From positions 1 to 64,000 of the forward strand of contig NZ_MCVI01000028.1 in assembly GCF_002873135.1 (NCBI RefSeq): a stretch of 64,000 bases of DNA, read 5' to 3'. The stretch comes from Shewanella sp. 10N.286.48.A6. Lineage in GTDB: Bacteria > Pseudomonadota > Gammaproteobacteria > Enterobacterales > Shewanellaceae. Of this stretch, positions 19,861 through 29,522 are shown in pieces. Position numbers and translations under genes: made by a program. The notes below the pieces were generated by a model. The model ran no database searches. It saw nothing but the letters and a program-made list of their open reading frames with translations, and was not told where the DNA came from. Position 1 is the first letter of the stretch, and the number at the start of each line of letters is the position of its first letter.

Positions 19861-21237
19861 ATGATAAAAATACCTTTACATATTTTAGCTTCAAACTTGG
19901 CTTTTACGGTCAACACATACATAAAGCGATTACTCAGGCAGAGTTGCGCAAACGCCTTAATAAGCGGTTGCGGTGTAAGTTTACTGATCTTATTCAGCGC
20001 TTCCGTAACTGTTACCCAAGCCAATACCGGAGCTGGGTTTGAAATACAGGCACAGCAGAAAGCTAAAATTCAACTGACAATGACTGCGCCAGTTAAACCG
20101 CAAATAATTGCCAAAGCACAAACGCAGATTGAGCAAAGCAAACCGAATCAGAAACTTACTCCCACAGCAGCGTCGTTAGGATTAACTGAAAAATCGCCGC
20201 AAGCGGATAAAATTACTGCGTCGCAAAGTGAGCGCATAAAACCTCAAAAGCAGCTTGCAACCAGCACTAACGTGCAGCCTAAAGTGATTAAAGTGGCGAC
20301 TATGCCGACGCCCCTAGCCCAAGCGCCCAAGCGTCAACAAGTCTTGCATGCGCCTATTGTGGTATTACCTTTAGCAAGTGACACGGGTGATGCTGAGTCT
20401 GGCTCTCAAGTTAAACCCCGCTCTCAAGTTAAACCAAAGAAACAACAGGTATTACACCCTCCGGTCGTGGCGCTTAAGCAGCCAGCAAAACCTGCTATGG
20501 TGTTAAAGCCCAAAGTGATTGTTGAACAAACTGCGATAAAATCTGCGGCTGTTGTAGAGCGTTATCAGCCTCCTGCAAAGAAGAAGTATTTTTCGCGCCA
20601 GCCGTCAGCGGATAATGCAGCACCAACAATGGTTTCAAGCGCATTAACCGCAAAAAGTACCTTGACCGCAGGTAGTCAGACTAAAAAACCAAAACGTAAA
20701 ATCTATCAGTATCAACAAAATGGCGTGACCACTTTTTCAAATGTCGTGCCCACCACTGAGGACTTTGACGTTTTATTGTATGACTGCTTTGCCTGCCAAG
20801 TAGACTCGCAGCTTGATTGGCAGCGTATTCCCATATTTGTCTCTAAGCATAAACAGTTAGTCGAGGATGCTGCCAAACAATTTCAGTTAGATCCTGCGTT
20901 AATTCGGGCGGTGATCCATGCGGAATCAGCATTTAATGCCAAAGCGCACTCAAAGGTGGGGGCAATTGGATTAATGCAATTAATGCCTGCCACAGCCAAA
21001 GAGTTGGGCGTGACCGATGCTTATAATGTGCGGCAGAATATTCTGGGTGGTAGCCAATATTTAGCGTACTTACTTGAACGATTTGATAATGATATTGAGC
21101 TTGCCTGCGCCGCCTATAATGCTGGCCCAACAACCGTGACTAAGTACCAAGGAATCCCGCCATACCCAGAGACTCAAGCCTATGTTGAGCGGGTAAAAAT
21201 CTTGCTAAAACGCTATCAAGCAGCATTAGCGAGCTAA
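19861..21237 (+). CDS. Lytic transglycosylase (SLT domain) with long proline/lysine-rich linker
   Basis: 458 residues from ATG 19861; a GTG at 19834 is the alternative. A hydrophobic segment (GVSLLILFSASVTVTQA) acts as signal peptide after an unusually long basic leader. Residues about 60-270 form a low-complexity Pro/Lys/Gln linker. A DUF4124-like strip (KIYQYQQNGVTTFSN) precedes the SLT domain: HAESAFN with catalytic Glu at about 355, GLMQLMP, and AYNAGP. It cleaves peptidoglycan to 1,6-anhydromuropeptides in the periplasm. It lies 25 bases before the M28 peptidase gene and may be cotranscribed. Confidence 0.9.
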   Translation: MIKIPLHILASNLAFTVNTYIKRLLRQSCANALISGCGVSLLILFSASVTVTQANTGAGFEIQAQQKAKIQLTMTAPVKPQIIAKAQTQIEQSKPNQKLTPTAASLGLTEKSPQADKITASQSERIKPQKQLATSTNVQPKVIKVATMPTPLAQAPKRQQVLHAPIVVLPLASDTGDAESGSQVKPRSQVKPKKQQVLHPPVVALKQPAKPAMVLKPKVIVEQTAIKSAAVVERYQPPAKKKYFSRQPSADNAAPTMVSSALTAKSTLTAGSQTKKPKRKIYQYQQNGVTTFSNVVPTTEDFDVLLYDCFACQVDSQLDWQRIPIFVSKHKQLVEDAAKQFQLDPALIRAVIHAESAFNAKAHSKVGAIGLMQLMPATAKELGVTDAYNVRQNILGGSQYLAYLLERFDNDIELACAAYNAGPTTVTKYQGIPPYPETQAYVERVKILLKRYQAALAS

Positions 21238-21262
21238 TAATCTAAAGATTTAAGAGGATGAT

Positions 21263-22672
21263 ATGAACAGGGATACACACACAATAACCATAAAAAAGTG
21301 CTATCAAGTTATTGGCGTACTATCGCTATTAAGCGTTAATATTGTTGGGTTTAATGCGATTGCTGCCCAGCAAAGTCATCTCGCGCCATCAGAAGAAGAT
21401 CTGCGTTTATATGATATTGCCACAGCACCGCAGGCTAAGCGTTTACGCACAGATGTAGAAACGCTGGTGAGCTTTGGCACTCGTCATACCTTATCTGAAA
21501 CACAATCTGATACCCAAGGTATTGGCGCAGCAAGGCGCTGGATTAAAGCTGAATTTGAACGGATATCTGCTGATTGTGGTGGCTGTTTAGAAGTTGTCAT
21601 GGTGGGCGAAACGGTTAGTGGTAAACGCATTCCTGAACCCACTGAAGTGGTAAATGTATTTGCGATTCAGCGAGGCACAACAGATCCTAACCGCGTGGTA
21701 ATGATGAGTGGTGATATTGACTCTCGGGTAACCGACCCGATGGATTTTACCTCGGTATCTCCGGGGGCCAATGATAATGCCTCTGGGGTTGCTGGCGCTT
21801 TAGAGGCCGCGCGAGTGCTGTCGAAATATCAATTCAATGGCACAATTGTTTATGCGGCGCTTTCAGGTGAAGAGCAAGGTTTATATGGCGGTGATGTGCT
21901 GATTAATTATGCTAAAAAGCATGACTGGCAAATCCAAGCGGTGTTGAACAATGACATGATTGGCAATATTGCTGGCATTAACGGGGTTATTAACAATTCT
22001 ACTGTAAGAGTATTTTCTGAAGGGGTCAGAATTGCAGAAACTCCTGAGGAAGCCAAACAGCGTTATTTCAGCGGTGGCGAAAATGATTCCGCTTCACGTA
22101 ATCTGGCACGAAAAATTAAATCCTTAGTTGATCAATACATGACTAACCTTGATGTGATGTTGGTATATCGTCTCGATCGCTTTGGCCGTGGCGGCCATCA
22201 TTTACCGTTTAATAAAGCGGGTTACCCAGCTGTCAGAGTGATGGAAGCTAATGAGCATTATGATCGCCAGCATCAAGATATTCGCACTGAAAATGCTATT
22301 GAATATGGTGATGTGCTTGCTGGGGTGGATTTTGACTTTAATGCCAAGCTCACCGCACTTAATGCCATTAGTTTGGCTTCAATGGCGTGGGCACCAGAGC
22401 CGCCAAAAGGGGTGAACATCGAAGGTATTATGCAACCCGATACCAAACTGCAATGGCAGCCACAACCGAATAAGAATATATTAGGTTATCGGGTCTATTG
22501 GCGCTCAACCACAGAATCTGAATGGAGTCATAGTCGTTATGTTGGTAACGTGAATGAATTTATTATGAAAAATATGGTCATAGATAATTATGTCTACGGT
22601 GTTGCCAGTGTCGGCGACAACGGTAATACCAGTCCAGTGGTATTCCCTGGAGCGGCGGGCGCGTTCAATTAA
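21263..22672 (+). CDS. M28-family metallopeptidase, secreted
   Basis: 469 residues; AGAGGATGAT ribosome site before ATG 21263. The N terminus is a signal peptide (VIGVLSLLSVNIVGFNAIAA). The M28 aminopeptidase core is seen in PGANDNASGVAGALEAARVL, ALSGEEQGLYGG, NNDMIGN, and YDRQHQDIRTEN. The first zinc-ligand block, normally SGHxDS, reads SGDIDS, so the His is Asp here. The last 90 residues form a fibronectin type III-like module (DTKLQWQPQPNKNILGYRVYWR). Probably a periplasmic or secreted exopeptidase, with activity in some doubt. Confidence 0.88.
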   Translation: MNRDTHTITIKKCYQVIGVLSLLSVNIVGFNAIAAQQSHLAPSEEDLRLYDIATAPQAKRLRTDVETLVSFGTRHTLSETQSDTQGIGAARRWIKAEFERISADCGGCLEVVMVGETVSGKRIPEPTEVVNVFAIQRGTTDPNRVVMMSGDIDSRVTDPMDFTSVSPGANDNASGVAGALEAARVLSKYQFNGTIVYAALSGEEQGLYGGDVLINYAKKHDWQIQAVLNNDMIGNIAGINGVINNSTVRVFSEGVRIAETPEEAKQRYFSGGENDSASRNLARKIKSLVDQYMTNLDVMLVYRLDRFGRGGHHLPFNKAGYPAVRVMEANEHYDRQHQDIRTENAIEYGDVLAGVDFDFNAKLTALNAISLASMAWAPEPPKGVNIEGIMQPDTKLQWQPQPNKNILGYRVYWRSTTESEWSHSRYVGNVNEFIMKNMVIDNYVYGVASVGDNGNTSPVVFPGAAGAFN

Positions 22673-22702
22673 TAGATTTTTTTGATGTAAAAAAGGATTA
22701 GG

Positions 22703-22963
22703 GTGAAGAAAAGGATTTTACTGGCAAGTTTATTGCTGCCAATGATGTTGAACACGGCGTGCTCATCATCAAGTGCCACCAATGCAGGCTGTGATTTTGT
22801 TCGCGGCACGGCAGAAAGTAATTCAGATAGACGTGAACGTGACTCGAGCCCGGGAGCAACTAGCAGTGATTCACATGATGGTGATATTTTAGTGGGTATT
22901 TTTACCGCCCTAATTGGGCTGGTTGTAAGACCTTTCAGCGACGATGGCGATGAGTGCATATAG
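22703..22963 (+). CDS. Small lipoprotein
   Basis: 86 residues from GTG 22703, with AAAGGATTA upstream. The signal ends in lipobox NTAC followed by SSSS. The mature part is Asp/Ser-rich, with a hydrophobic patch (ILVGIFTALIGLVVRPF) near the C terminus and two further cysteines. No family known to me. It follows the M28 gene by 30 bases and is closed by a terminator, so it ends that transcript. Confidence 0.65.
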   Translation: MKKRILLASLLLPMMLNTACSSSSATNAGCDFVRGTAESNSDRRERDSSPGATSSDSHDGDILVGIFTALIGLVVRPFSDDGDECI

Positions 22964-22991
22964 TTTATATTGCATCAGTATTGGTATTACA

Positions 22992-23027
22992 AAAAAGCCC
23001 ATGTAATTTTCATTACATGGGCTTTTT
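22992..23027. terminator. Bidirectional terminator before rlmJ
   Basis: AAAAAGCCCATGTAAT and ATTACATGGGCTTTTT form a perfect 16-bp stem around TTTC. It separates the plus-strand lipoprotein transcript from convergent rlmJ. Confidence 0.9.
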
Positions 23028-23090
23028 AGTGGCATTTCTTTACTAAAATTATCGCTAAAGATACCTGCTAAAAGCACCGAGAGAAATAAA

Positions 23091-23933
23091 TTATTCAGCC
23101 ACTTCTAACTTAACCACGGTTTTACCACCGCTTTGGCCAAGACAGCGCTCTAGGTAATCTAATGTCTCTTTCGCGGTAGTATCTAGCTTCCATGGTGGGT
23201 TTATCACCCATAAGCCTGCTGCAGTCATACCAAATACATTGTTGTCAGGGGTAATTGATTGTTCAATCCGCAGCTGATTTTTTATACCACTATCAGCCAG
23301 TATTTTTAACATGGACTCAGTTTGAGCTCTATCAACCACCGGATACCACAGCATATAAACACCAGTAGCAAAGCGTTTGTGCGCTTTGATAATGGCATGG
23401 GCAACATCTTGATAATCGGTTTTCATTTCGTAACTTGGATCGATTAGCGCAACACCACGGCGCTCAAGGGGAGGCACTGCAGCTATCAAACCTTTTAAGC
23501 CGTCACCTTTAACGACACGAACATGTCTGTCATCAGCAAACTGTTCATCAAGTGAAGCAAAATCAGTACCGTGTAACTCATGTAAAACCATGCGATCTTT
23601 TTCACGCATGTTCATATCAACAAAAGCAGGTGAACCCGGGTAAAAAGACAGTTCTTCCTCACCTTGGTTGAAGTGTTTTACATCGTCAATATACAGCTGC
23701 AAAGGCTCAGGTAAATCATCTTTACCCCAAAGCTTAGCTACGCCATCTAAATATTCGCCAGTTTTCTTTGAAAACTCATCAGTTAGTGAGTAACCGCCTG
23801 CACCCGCATGGCTATCGATATAGGCCATAGGCTTATCTTTTTTGTGCATCAATTTAAGTACTTGCAGCAACATAGTGTGCTTAAGTACATCGGCATAATT
23901 GCCAGCATGAAAACCGTGGCGGTAACTTAACAT
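23091..23933 (-). CDS. rlmJ: 23S rRNA (adenine-2030-N6)-methyltransferase
   Basis: 280 residues, as E. coli RlmJ. Starts MLSYRHGFHAGNYADVLKH, the family hallmark. SAM-dependent; methylates A2030 of 23S rRNA. The catalytic DPSYE-type motif appears as ALIDPSYEMKTDY. Divergent from rsmJ by 140 bp, with which it shares the gor-prlC neighbourhood. Confidence 0.97.
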   Translation of the reverse strand: MLSYRHGFHAGNYADVLKHTMLLQVLKLMHKKDKPMAYIDSHAGAGGYSLTDEFSKKTGEYLDGVAKLWGKDDLPEPLQLYIDDVKHFNQGEEELSFYPGSPAFVDMNMREKDRMVLHELHGTDFASLDEQFADDRHVRVVKGDGLKGLIAAVPPLERRGVALIDPSYEMKTDYQDVAHAIIKAHKRFATGVYMLWYPVVDRAQTESMLKILADSGIKNQLRIEQSITPDNNVFGMTAAGLWVINPPWKLDTTAKETLDYLERCLGQSGGKTVVKLEVAE

Positions 23934-24073
23934 GAGAGTGTCCGAAAATTAATAAGCAGTCTAAGCTGCAAGATAGCTACATTATAGGGGCTAAGTCTAA
24001 GCAGGTATAGGTATTCACTCTGGCGGGCTTTTGGCATAATAGCCTTGAGTCTACTAAATATCTGGAAATACTT

Positions 24074-24835
24074 TTGCAAATACCGATTTTTTTTAATCAG
24101 CAATATCCGTCACTGGTTGATATCAGTGAGCGTTGGGGTTATGAGTGGAGCAAAGAGGCGCAGTTTGAATTGCGTTTTGAGCACAACACCTTAAGCCTGC
24201 ACAAACGTGATGAACCTAAATTAGATGGTATAAGTGTCGATTTTGTTTCAGGTGCTGTTGCTCACCGTCGTAAATTTGGTGGCGGCCGCGGCCAATCAAT
24301 CGCCAAAGCGGTAGGCCTTAAACAAGGAGTAACCCCAACAGTGGTTGATGGCACCGCAGGTTTAGGCCGCGATGCTTTTGTGTTGGCTAGCCTAGGTTGC
24401 AAAGTGATTATGGTTGAGCGCCATCCTGTAGTAGCAGCGTTACTTGAAGATGGACTGCGCCGTGCTTATGAAGACGCTGAAATTGGTGAGTGGATGCGTG
24501 AGCGCATGAGTTTATTTCATGGCTCGAGCATTAATGCCTTAGCTGATGCTGCTAAAACGACCGCGACAGAAATTGATGTGGTTTATTTAGACCCCATGTA
24601 TCCCCACCGCGAAAAGTCAGCCTTGGTTAAAAAAGAAATGCGCGTATTCCAAACATTAGTGGGCGCAGACCTTGATGCCGATGGCCTATTGGCGCCAGCA
24701 ATGGCATTAGCCACTAAGCGAGTGGCAGTAAAACGCCCTGATTACGCTGAAGATCTTGATGGAGTAAAACCGAGTATGGTTATTGCGACTAAGAAAAACC
24801 GCTTTGATGTCTATGTGAAAGCGGCAATGAAATAA
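24074..24835 (+). CDS. rsmJ: 16S rRNA (guanine-1516-N2)-methyltransferase
   Basis: 253 residues from TTG 24074 (E. coli RsmJ 250). SAM-dependent; methylates G1516 of 16S r[22 protein letters not shown] is the SAM-binding loop, YLDPMYPHR the catalytic motif, and [11 protein letters not shown] is family-specific. No ATG fits the N terminus, so TTG is the likely start. Confidence 0.95.
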   Translation: MQIPIFFNQQYPSLVDISERWGYEWSKEAQFELRFEHNTLSLHKRDEPKLDGISVDFVSGAVAHRRKFGGGRGQSIAKAVGLKQGVTPTVVDGTAGLGRDAFVLASLGCKVIMVERHPVVAALLEDGLRRAYEDAEIGEWMRERMSLFHGSSINALADAAKTTATEIDVVYLDPMYPHREKSALVKKEMRVFQTLVGADLDADGLLAPAMALATKRVAVKRPDYAEDLDGVKPSMVIATKKNRFDVYVKAAMK

Positions 24836-24862
24836 AAAGGTGGCAGGCTAATGCCACCTTTT
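24835..24862. terminator. Bidirectional terminator, rsmJ / lipoprotein gene
   Basis: AAAAGGTGGCA and TGCCACCTTTT form a perfect 11-bp stem with a six-base loop between the convergent stops. Confidence 0.88.
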
Positions 24863-24873
24863 GACACAAACTG

Positions 24874-27312
24874 TTATTTCTCTATATTGATAGACTTTGA
24901 AGGAAATAACACCGTATGGTTTGTTTTTGTTGCTTTAGCTACTGGTTGGTAAATTGAATCAACAGCTAATTGGCCAATATCGACCATCTCAACAGTCGCG
25001 GCAGTTTTATTGAAATATTCAATTTCAATGAGTTCATACATGTTCCAGCGAGGATAGATTTGTGGTTGCCACTCACCAGTTGACTGATTATCTTCGCGTC
25101 TCATGTCGACTTCTTGAACATAGATTCGTTGACCTATTTTTCCGTCGACAATGCTAAGTAAGTTCCATTCTCGGTAGCGACAATTTTGACTGTAATCATC
25201 ATAGCAACCCAAACCAGTATGATTGAATCGCAGATTACCATTTTCGGTAATTTCCCAATTTAGGGGTTCTTTATAATAATCGGTTAAATTTGGAGGGAAT
25301 TGGTCAACTGGTGAAGCGTATCTTGTTCCTATATTATCACTCTGTGTTTGAAAGCCAAACATGATGCCGCCATATGCATAACATTGCGCTTCAGTTGAGT
25401 AGCTATCACAATATTTTAATGTATCGTTATCCCATGATGCAGCTGTCCATTGGTTTACCATGGTTTGAAAATAATGCTTTTCCCCTGTAAGGGCACTGTT
25501 TTCGGTAAATGTCACTTCATCTTCAATTTGAAAGCCCAAACCAAACTCAACAGCAATCTGATCGCCACTTTTGACATCTACAACTTCATTAAGTACTGCA
25601 TACTGCCCATCGAGGTAATCAATCAAATTGATATTGTGCTGAAATTCGCTAAAATTTAACGATAAACCCTCATCTGTGACAGTCCAAGAGAAGCTATCTT
25701 CCGAATCTAAGCTGACTCCCGTGCCATTTACGTTGAAATCAAGAATTTCAAATTCACTCGGGCTATATGGATCATTATTGCGAAATACTTCGAAGCCCCA
25801 TAGGCCAACCATGCTCTCTGCGTCAAAAGCTTTATCACTGGTGACACTTTTACGCATTAAAATGTTTCTATCTTCCATTTCAAAGTCATAAGATTTGGCT
25901 TCGAATTGAAAATCAGCATCGTTGATAGCTAGAACAGTTTCTCTTTGCAAGGAAGATTCACGGAATGTGTCAATGACAGATCCAGATAAAATGCGGGTCA
26001 GGCTTGAGCTAACATTTTTATATTCAACAGGGACAAGTTCATAACCATGAGAGCGTAGAAGTGCCTTTTCTTCATTGGTTAAAGATTCGATAGAATCAAC
26101 ATATTGACTGATTATCAAACCATGTGCGTTTCTTGAAAAGTCTATTTCGATGGTGTTGTTATTCACAGACCAATCAAATTCTGATAAACCGTTAAAATTG
26201 GTAACGCTACCGATTCCAGTTTGGTTAAATTCATAGCGTTCACCGCTGCGTGCTACGAAGCTTTGCGCTGCCGCATCAGTTTGATAATAAATCGGGGCAA
26301 CTTTTTCTGGTGTTAATAGATCCGTTAATTCAGGATTTTCAGTTATCTCTTCAATGTTTTTCTCTATAGCGCCTGGAAGCGATGTTTCGATGTTATCGAG
26401 TAATGTGTTGTAATTTTCGGGATTAGTAATACTACTAATAAGGCCGATACCTTCTTCTAAAATATCGTCTTCACTTTCAACCATAATATTAATTACTGCG
26501 GCGGCTTCAAGCACCAAGTCAGGGTTTAACTGGCTTTCAAGTCGCTGAACTTCTTCTTTGTAAGTTGGAATTTCACCATTATTGTTGGCTATTAATAAAC
26601 TATATTGCGCTGTTGAAATTGCAGATATTGATAACTTGGTTGAATCTATGTTTGTTTGAGTATGGACGTTTTGATTGAGCGTCGACATAGCTGAAGAATC
26701 AGATTGTTCTGCTATGGTCATTGACTCTATGGAAGGGTATAAAATGGCTAATTGTTTTTCATTGGTTTCACCTACCATAATGGTGACTGATTTATTTATG
26801 TCCTCATCATCATCAATTGCCAGAGTGAAGCTAAACTCTCCAGCATCATTAGTTTGTGTGGTTTCTGATTCCGCGGCGACACTTGCAGTAATACTTGAAT
26901 TGTTAAAACCATTTGCAGCTACTTTACCTGTTAATTGGTAAACGGTTTCAATGCGATTTATTACAAGGTTATAATCTATGGCTGTTTCAGCGCCATCATT
27001 GTCTACAACAGTGATGTTAAAACTGATAGCGGTGTCTACGTCAATTGCAGGTGTTACAAAAGTAATTGTATCGGTATTTTCGCCTGAGATATCTAAACTC
27101 GGCCCTGCAGTTTGAACCCATTTATAGCTAACAATAGTGCCATCTTCATCCGTTGCTATGACAGAAAGTGTTGAATTGGCTTTTTCAGTTAATGTCACAT
27201 CATTAACTTGAATTGTAGGGGCCTTGTTTTCTGCTTTATCATCTGAAGAGCTTCCACATCCTCCCAAAATTGCACAAGAGACTAAGACGGAAAGTAGCTT
27301 TTTGTTATACAT
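24874..27312 (-). CDS. Large lipoprotein with PKD-like domain and repeated C-terminal segments
   Basis: 812 residues; ATG 27312 has AAAGGA upstream. Lipobox ILGGC, then a Ser/Asp linker. Residues about 30-125 form a PKD/K319-like beta-sandwich (ATDEDGTIVSYKWVQTAGP and VVDNDGAE). About 126-180 resemble a carboxypeptidase regulatory-like domain (YQLTGKVAANGF, TNDAGEFSF). The rest holds three segments of one pattern: FDWSVNNNTIEIDF, FSWTVTDEGLSLNF and LNWEITENGNLRFNH, like two segments in the lipoprotein at 204-2390. Cysteines near the C terminus may form disulfides. Envelope-anchored; function unknown. Confidence 0.78.
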   Translation of the reverse strand: MYNKKLLSVLVSCAILGGCGSSSDDKAENKAPTIQVNDVTLTEKANSTLSVIATDEDGTIVSYKWVQTAGPSLDISGENTDTITFVTPAIDVDTAISFNITVVDNDGAETAIDYNLVINRIETVYQLTGKVAANGFNNSSITASVAAESETTQTNDAGEFSFTLAIDDDEDINKSVTIMVGETNEKQLAILYPSIESMTIAEQSDSSAMSTLNQNVHTQTNIDSTKLSISAISTAQYSLLIANNNGEIPTYKEEVQRLESQLNPDLVLEAAAVINIMVESEDDILEEGIGLISSITNPENYNTLLDNIETSLPGAIEKNIEEITENPELTDLLTPEKVAPIYYQTDAAAQSFVARSGERYEFNQTGIGSVTNFNGLSEFDWSVNNNTIEIDFSRNAHGLIISQYVDSIESLTNEEKALLRSHGYELVPVEYKNVSSSLTRILSGSVIDTFRESSLQRETVLAINDADFQFEAKSYDFEMEDRNILMRKSVTSDKAFDAESMVGLWGFEVFRNNDPYSPSEFEILDFNVNGTGVSLDSEDSFSWTVTDEGLSLNFSEFQHNINLIDYLDGQYAVLNEVVDVKSGDQIAVEFGLGFQIEDEVTFTENSALTGEKHYFQTMVNQWTAASWDNDTLKYCDSYSTEAQCYAYGGIMFGFQTQSDNIGTRYASPVDQFPPNLTDYYKEPLNWEITENGNLRFNHTGLGCYDDYSQNCRYREWNLLSIVDGKIGQRIYVQEVDMRREDNQSTGEWQPQIYPRWNMYELIEIEYFNKTAATVEMVDIGQLAVDSIYQPVAKATKTNHTVLFPSKSINIEK

Positions 27313-27652
27313 TATTTTTCCTTTAAGTTAATAATCACGAAATTTTTCAATGTTAATATATGATCAATTCGTTCGTAAAAGATGATAAATAATGTGACAA
27401 TTTGTTTGCGCACTCCGCACTGTTACGTTTGTTATGTTATTGTTTTAAGGTTGTATTGTTGCAAATGGTTGATTGTTTGCTTACTGAAGTACTGGTGTTG
27501 AGTTTGCGAGGGTAACGGATAATGCTACTCAAATATTTTTCGTATTGGTTATGAAAATATCTCAATATAGGCAGTTAAAAACGCTATAATGTGCACAGCA
27601 GTTCAAAACCCGCTTCATTCCCTTTAAATACTATCCTTTATTAGAGTCTCAC
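27313..27652. other. Divergent intergenic region, lipoprotein / VF530-type gene
   Basis: About 340 bp, AT-rich, without a gene. It must hold the two promoters. ATGTGACAATTTG at about 27393 resembles one half of a CRP site but lacks a convincing partner. Nothing else seen. Confidence 0.35.
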
Positions 27653-28159
27653 ATGATTGAAAAGCAACAGAATAACCCACTTCACGGCCTGAGTTTAGAC
27701 ATCATGATGACTGAGCTGGTTGATTTTTATGATTGGAAAGTACTTTATGCGGCACTGAGGTTGGAGTGCTTTAACCTTAATCCAAGTATGGAAGCGAGTA
27801 TCAAGTTTCTTAAAAAAACCGAATGGGCTAGAGAGCGAGTTGAGTCTTTCTATCTTTATCGTTTTAAGCAAATGCCAAAAGGTACTGCTGAACAGTTTGA
27901 ACTAAAGCCAAGAGCTCGCGGGTTTGCTGATGGTATCGTGCCACGTAAGCCACAAGAGTTAACGGTTGAGTTGTTAGATGAACAGCGCGCTAAAGCGACT
28001 GAGAATTACGAAGCGATGAAGGCTAAAAATCAGCGTCCTCGTTATGGTAGCGATAAGCCAAGACAACAAGATGCTTATGCGCAAAATCGTAGCTCAGATA
28101 AGTCGGGCGCCAAAAGACCTGCGCCATCACAAGACCCAACTAACCCTTGGGGTAAGTAA
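27653..28159 (+). CDS. VF530-family (DUF2132) DNA-binding-like protein
   Basis: 168 residues. The first 70 match the VF530/DUF2132 family: NPLHGLSLDIMMTELVDFY, CFNLNPSMEASIKFLKKTEWARERVESFYLYRF. Members are small helical proteins thought to bind DNA. The remaining 100 residues form a polar, Lys/Gln/Arg-rich tail ending DPTNPWGK, longer than in typical members and probably disordered. Role unknown. Confidence 0.85.
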   Translation: MIEKQQNNPLHGLSLDIMMTELVDFYDWKVLYAALRLECFNLNPSMEASIKFLKKTEWARERVESFYLYRFKQMPKGTAEQFELKPRARGFADGIVPRKPQELTVELLDEQRAKATENYEAMKAKNQRPRYGSDKPRQQDAYAQNRSSDKSGAKRPAPSQDPTNPWGK

Positions 28160-28203
28160 CTCTCTGAGTTAATGGGTTTGAGATAAAACCCATTATTGAT
28201 AAT

Positions 28204-28240
28204 AAATGCCGCTATTATTGCAACGATAGCGGCATTTTTT
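28204..28240 (+). terminator. Terminator of the VF530-type gene
   Basis: AAATGCCGCTAT and ATAGCGGCATTT pair perfectly over 12 bp and are followed by further T. A weaker hairpin (AATGGGTTT / AAACCCATT) lies just before, near 28171-28194. Confidence 0.85.
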
Positions 28241-28335
28241 ATTGCTCAAACTCTGTTAAAATGCACTCGGCAAGTCAATTGGCTGCATACAAGGTGTTTA
28301 TTAACTCCCCATTCCCATCATTAATTAGAGTTGTT

Positions 28336-29490
28336 ATGAAACGGATTTTATTCCTAGTATTTATGGCGTTTTCTAACGCAAGCGTCGCAGTAGAACCTTT
28401 ATTTGAAACGCCAGAAGATATGCAGCCGACATGGGTTGATGATATTTTGTCAGTCTTTGGCGCCGATGGTGAGTTTGATGACACTAAAGCTATCGATATG
28501 AGCTATTTACCCACCGCTTATTACACCCCCGAGAAAAAGTTTGGCCTAGGTTTGTTAATGGTGGGGTTATATAAAACTGATGGCGCAGCGGCAGAGGAGC
28601 AGCCGTCATCGTTAGTACTGAACTCATTTGTATCGATGAATAATTCTTACGGCGTTGAAGTGGAAAACATGACGTTTTTCAATCAAGGAAAGCAACGTTT
28701 ATTGCTGCAATTAGAATTGCATAACGAAGCGGCGGTTTATTATGGCCAAGGTATCGAGCAAGGTAATATCGATGCAAATCACCATGAGTTTGAAGAGCAG
28801 CTTTATAGTTTTAAGCCACGGTGGATGACCGAAGTTGCCAGCAACTATTTTATTGGTGTTGGCGCAGATTTTATCTATGCCAGTGCTGAAAACTTAGCCT
28901 TAGTTGAGCCTGAAATGGCCGTAGATGCGACTGAAACATTGCCGAATAATTTTAGTTCAGGCGTGGTCGTCACCAGTATTTACGACTCGCGGGATTACCG
29001 TTTAAATGCCACTAAAGGTTGGTTGTTTCAAGTGGATGCCGGCCTGTATCAAAACGATCAATCATCGTCATTTTCAACTTACAATGTCGAGTTAGCCAAT
29101 TACATTGATTTAAGCTCTATGTCTGCGCCAGGATTAATCGCTTGGCAACTGCAAGGGCACTTTACTGATGGCGATGTACCTTGGAATTTACTGCCAGATC
29201 TAGGTGGCTCTAACGCCATGCGCGGTTATATCAAAGGGCGTTACCGTGACGAGCAAATGATGATGGGCCAAGTTGAGTATCGATTACCGATTTTTCAGCG
29301 TTATGGCATGGTTTTTTGGGGCGCGGTGGGCAGCGTTGCGCCTAAAGTGAGCCAATTATCTGATGAGTTAATGACATCCTATGGCACCGGTTTTCGCTTC
29401 AATATAAAAGACAATATTAATCTGCGTTTTGATGTCGGTGTGGGTGAAAATGAAACTAACTTCTATCTTAATGTGAATGAAGTTTTTTAA
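28336..29490 (+). CDS. BamA/TamA-family outer-membrane beta-barrel protein
   Basis: 384 residues from ATG 28336 (MKRILFLVFM), with a signal peptide cut after SVA. The C-terminal half is a bacterial surface antigen (Omp85) barrel: SIYDSRDYRLNATKGW and LLPDLGGSNAMRGYIKGRYRD, the latter being the conserved L6 RGY loop, ending in VNEVF with terminal Phe. No POTRA domains are visible, so it is not a BamA or TamA itself. It is 32 bases upstream of a DUF3108 gene and the two may act together. The frame is open to 28261, but the ATG at 28336 gives a clean signal peptide. Confidence 0.85.
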   Translation: MKRILFLVFMAFSNASVAVEPLFETPEDMQPTWVDDILSVFGADGEFDDTKAIDMSYLPTAYYTPEKKFGLGLLMVGLYKTDGAAAEEQPSSLVLNSFVSMNNSYGVEVENMTFFNQGKQRLLLQLELHNEAAVYYGQGIEQGNIDANHHEFEEQLYSFKPRWMTEVASNYFIGVGADFIYASAENLALVEPEMAVDATETLPNNFSSGVVVTSIYDSRDYRLNATKGWLFQVDAGLYQNDQSSSFSTYNVELANYIDLSSMSAPGLIAWQLQGHFTDGDVPWNLLPDLGGSNAMRGYIKGRYRDEQMMMGQVEYRLPIFQRYGMVFWGAVGSVAPKVSQLSDELMTSYGTGFRFNIKDNINLRFDVGVGENETNFYLNVNEVF

Positions 29491-29522
29491 TTTACTGTTT
29501 GACGTATCAATAACAGGCGAGC

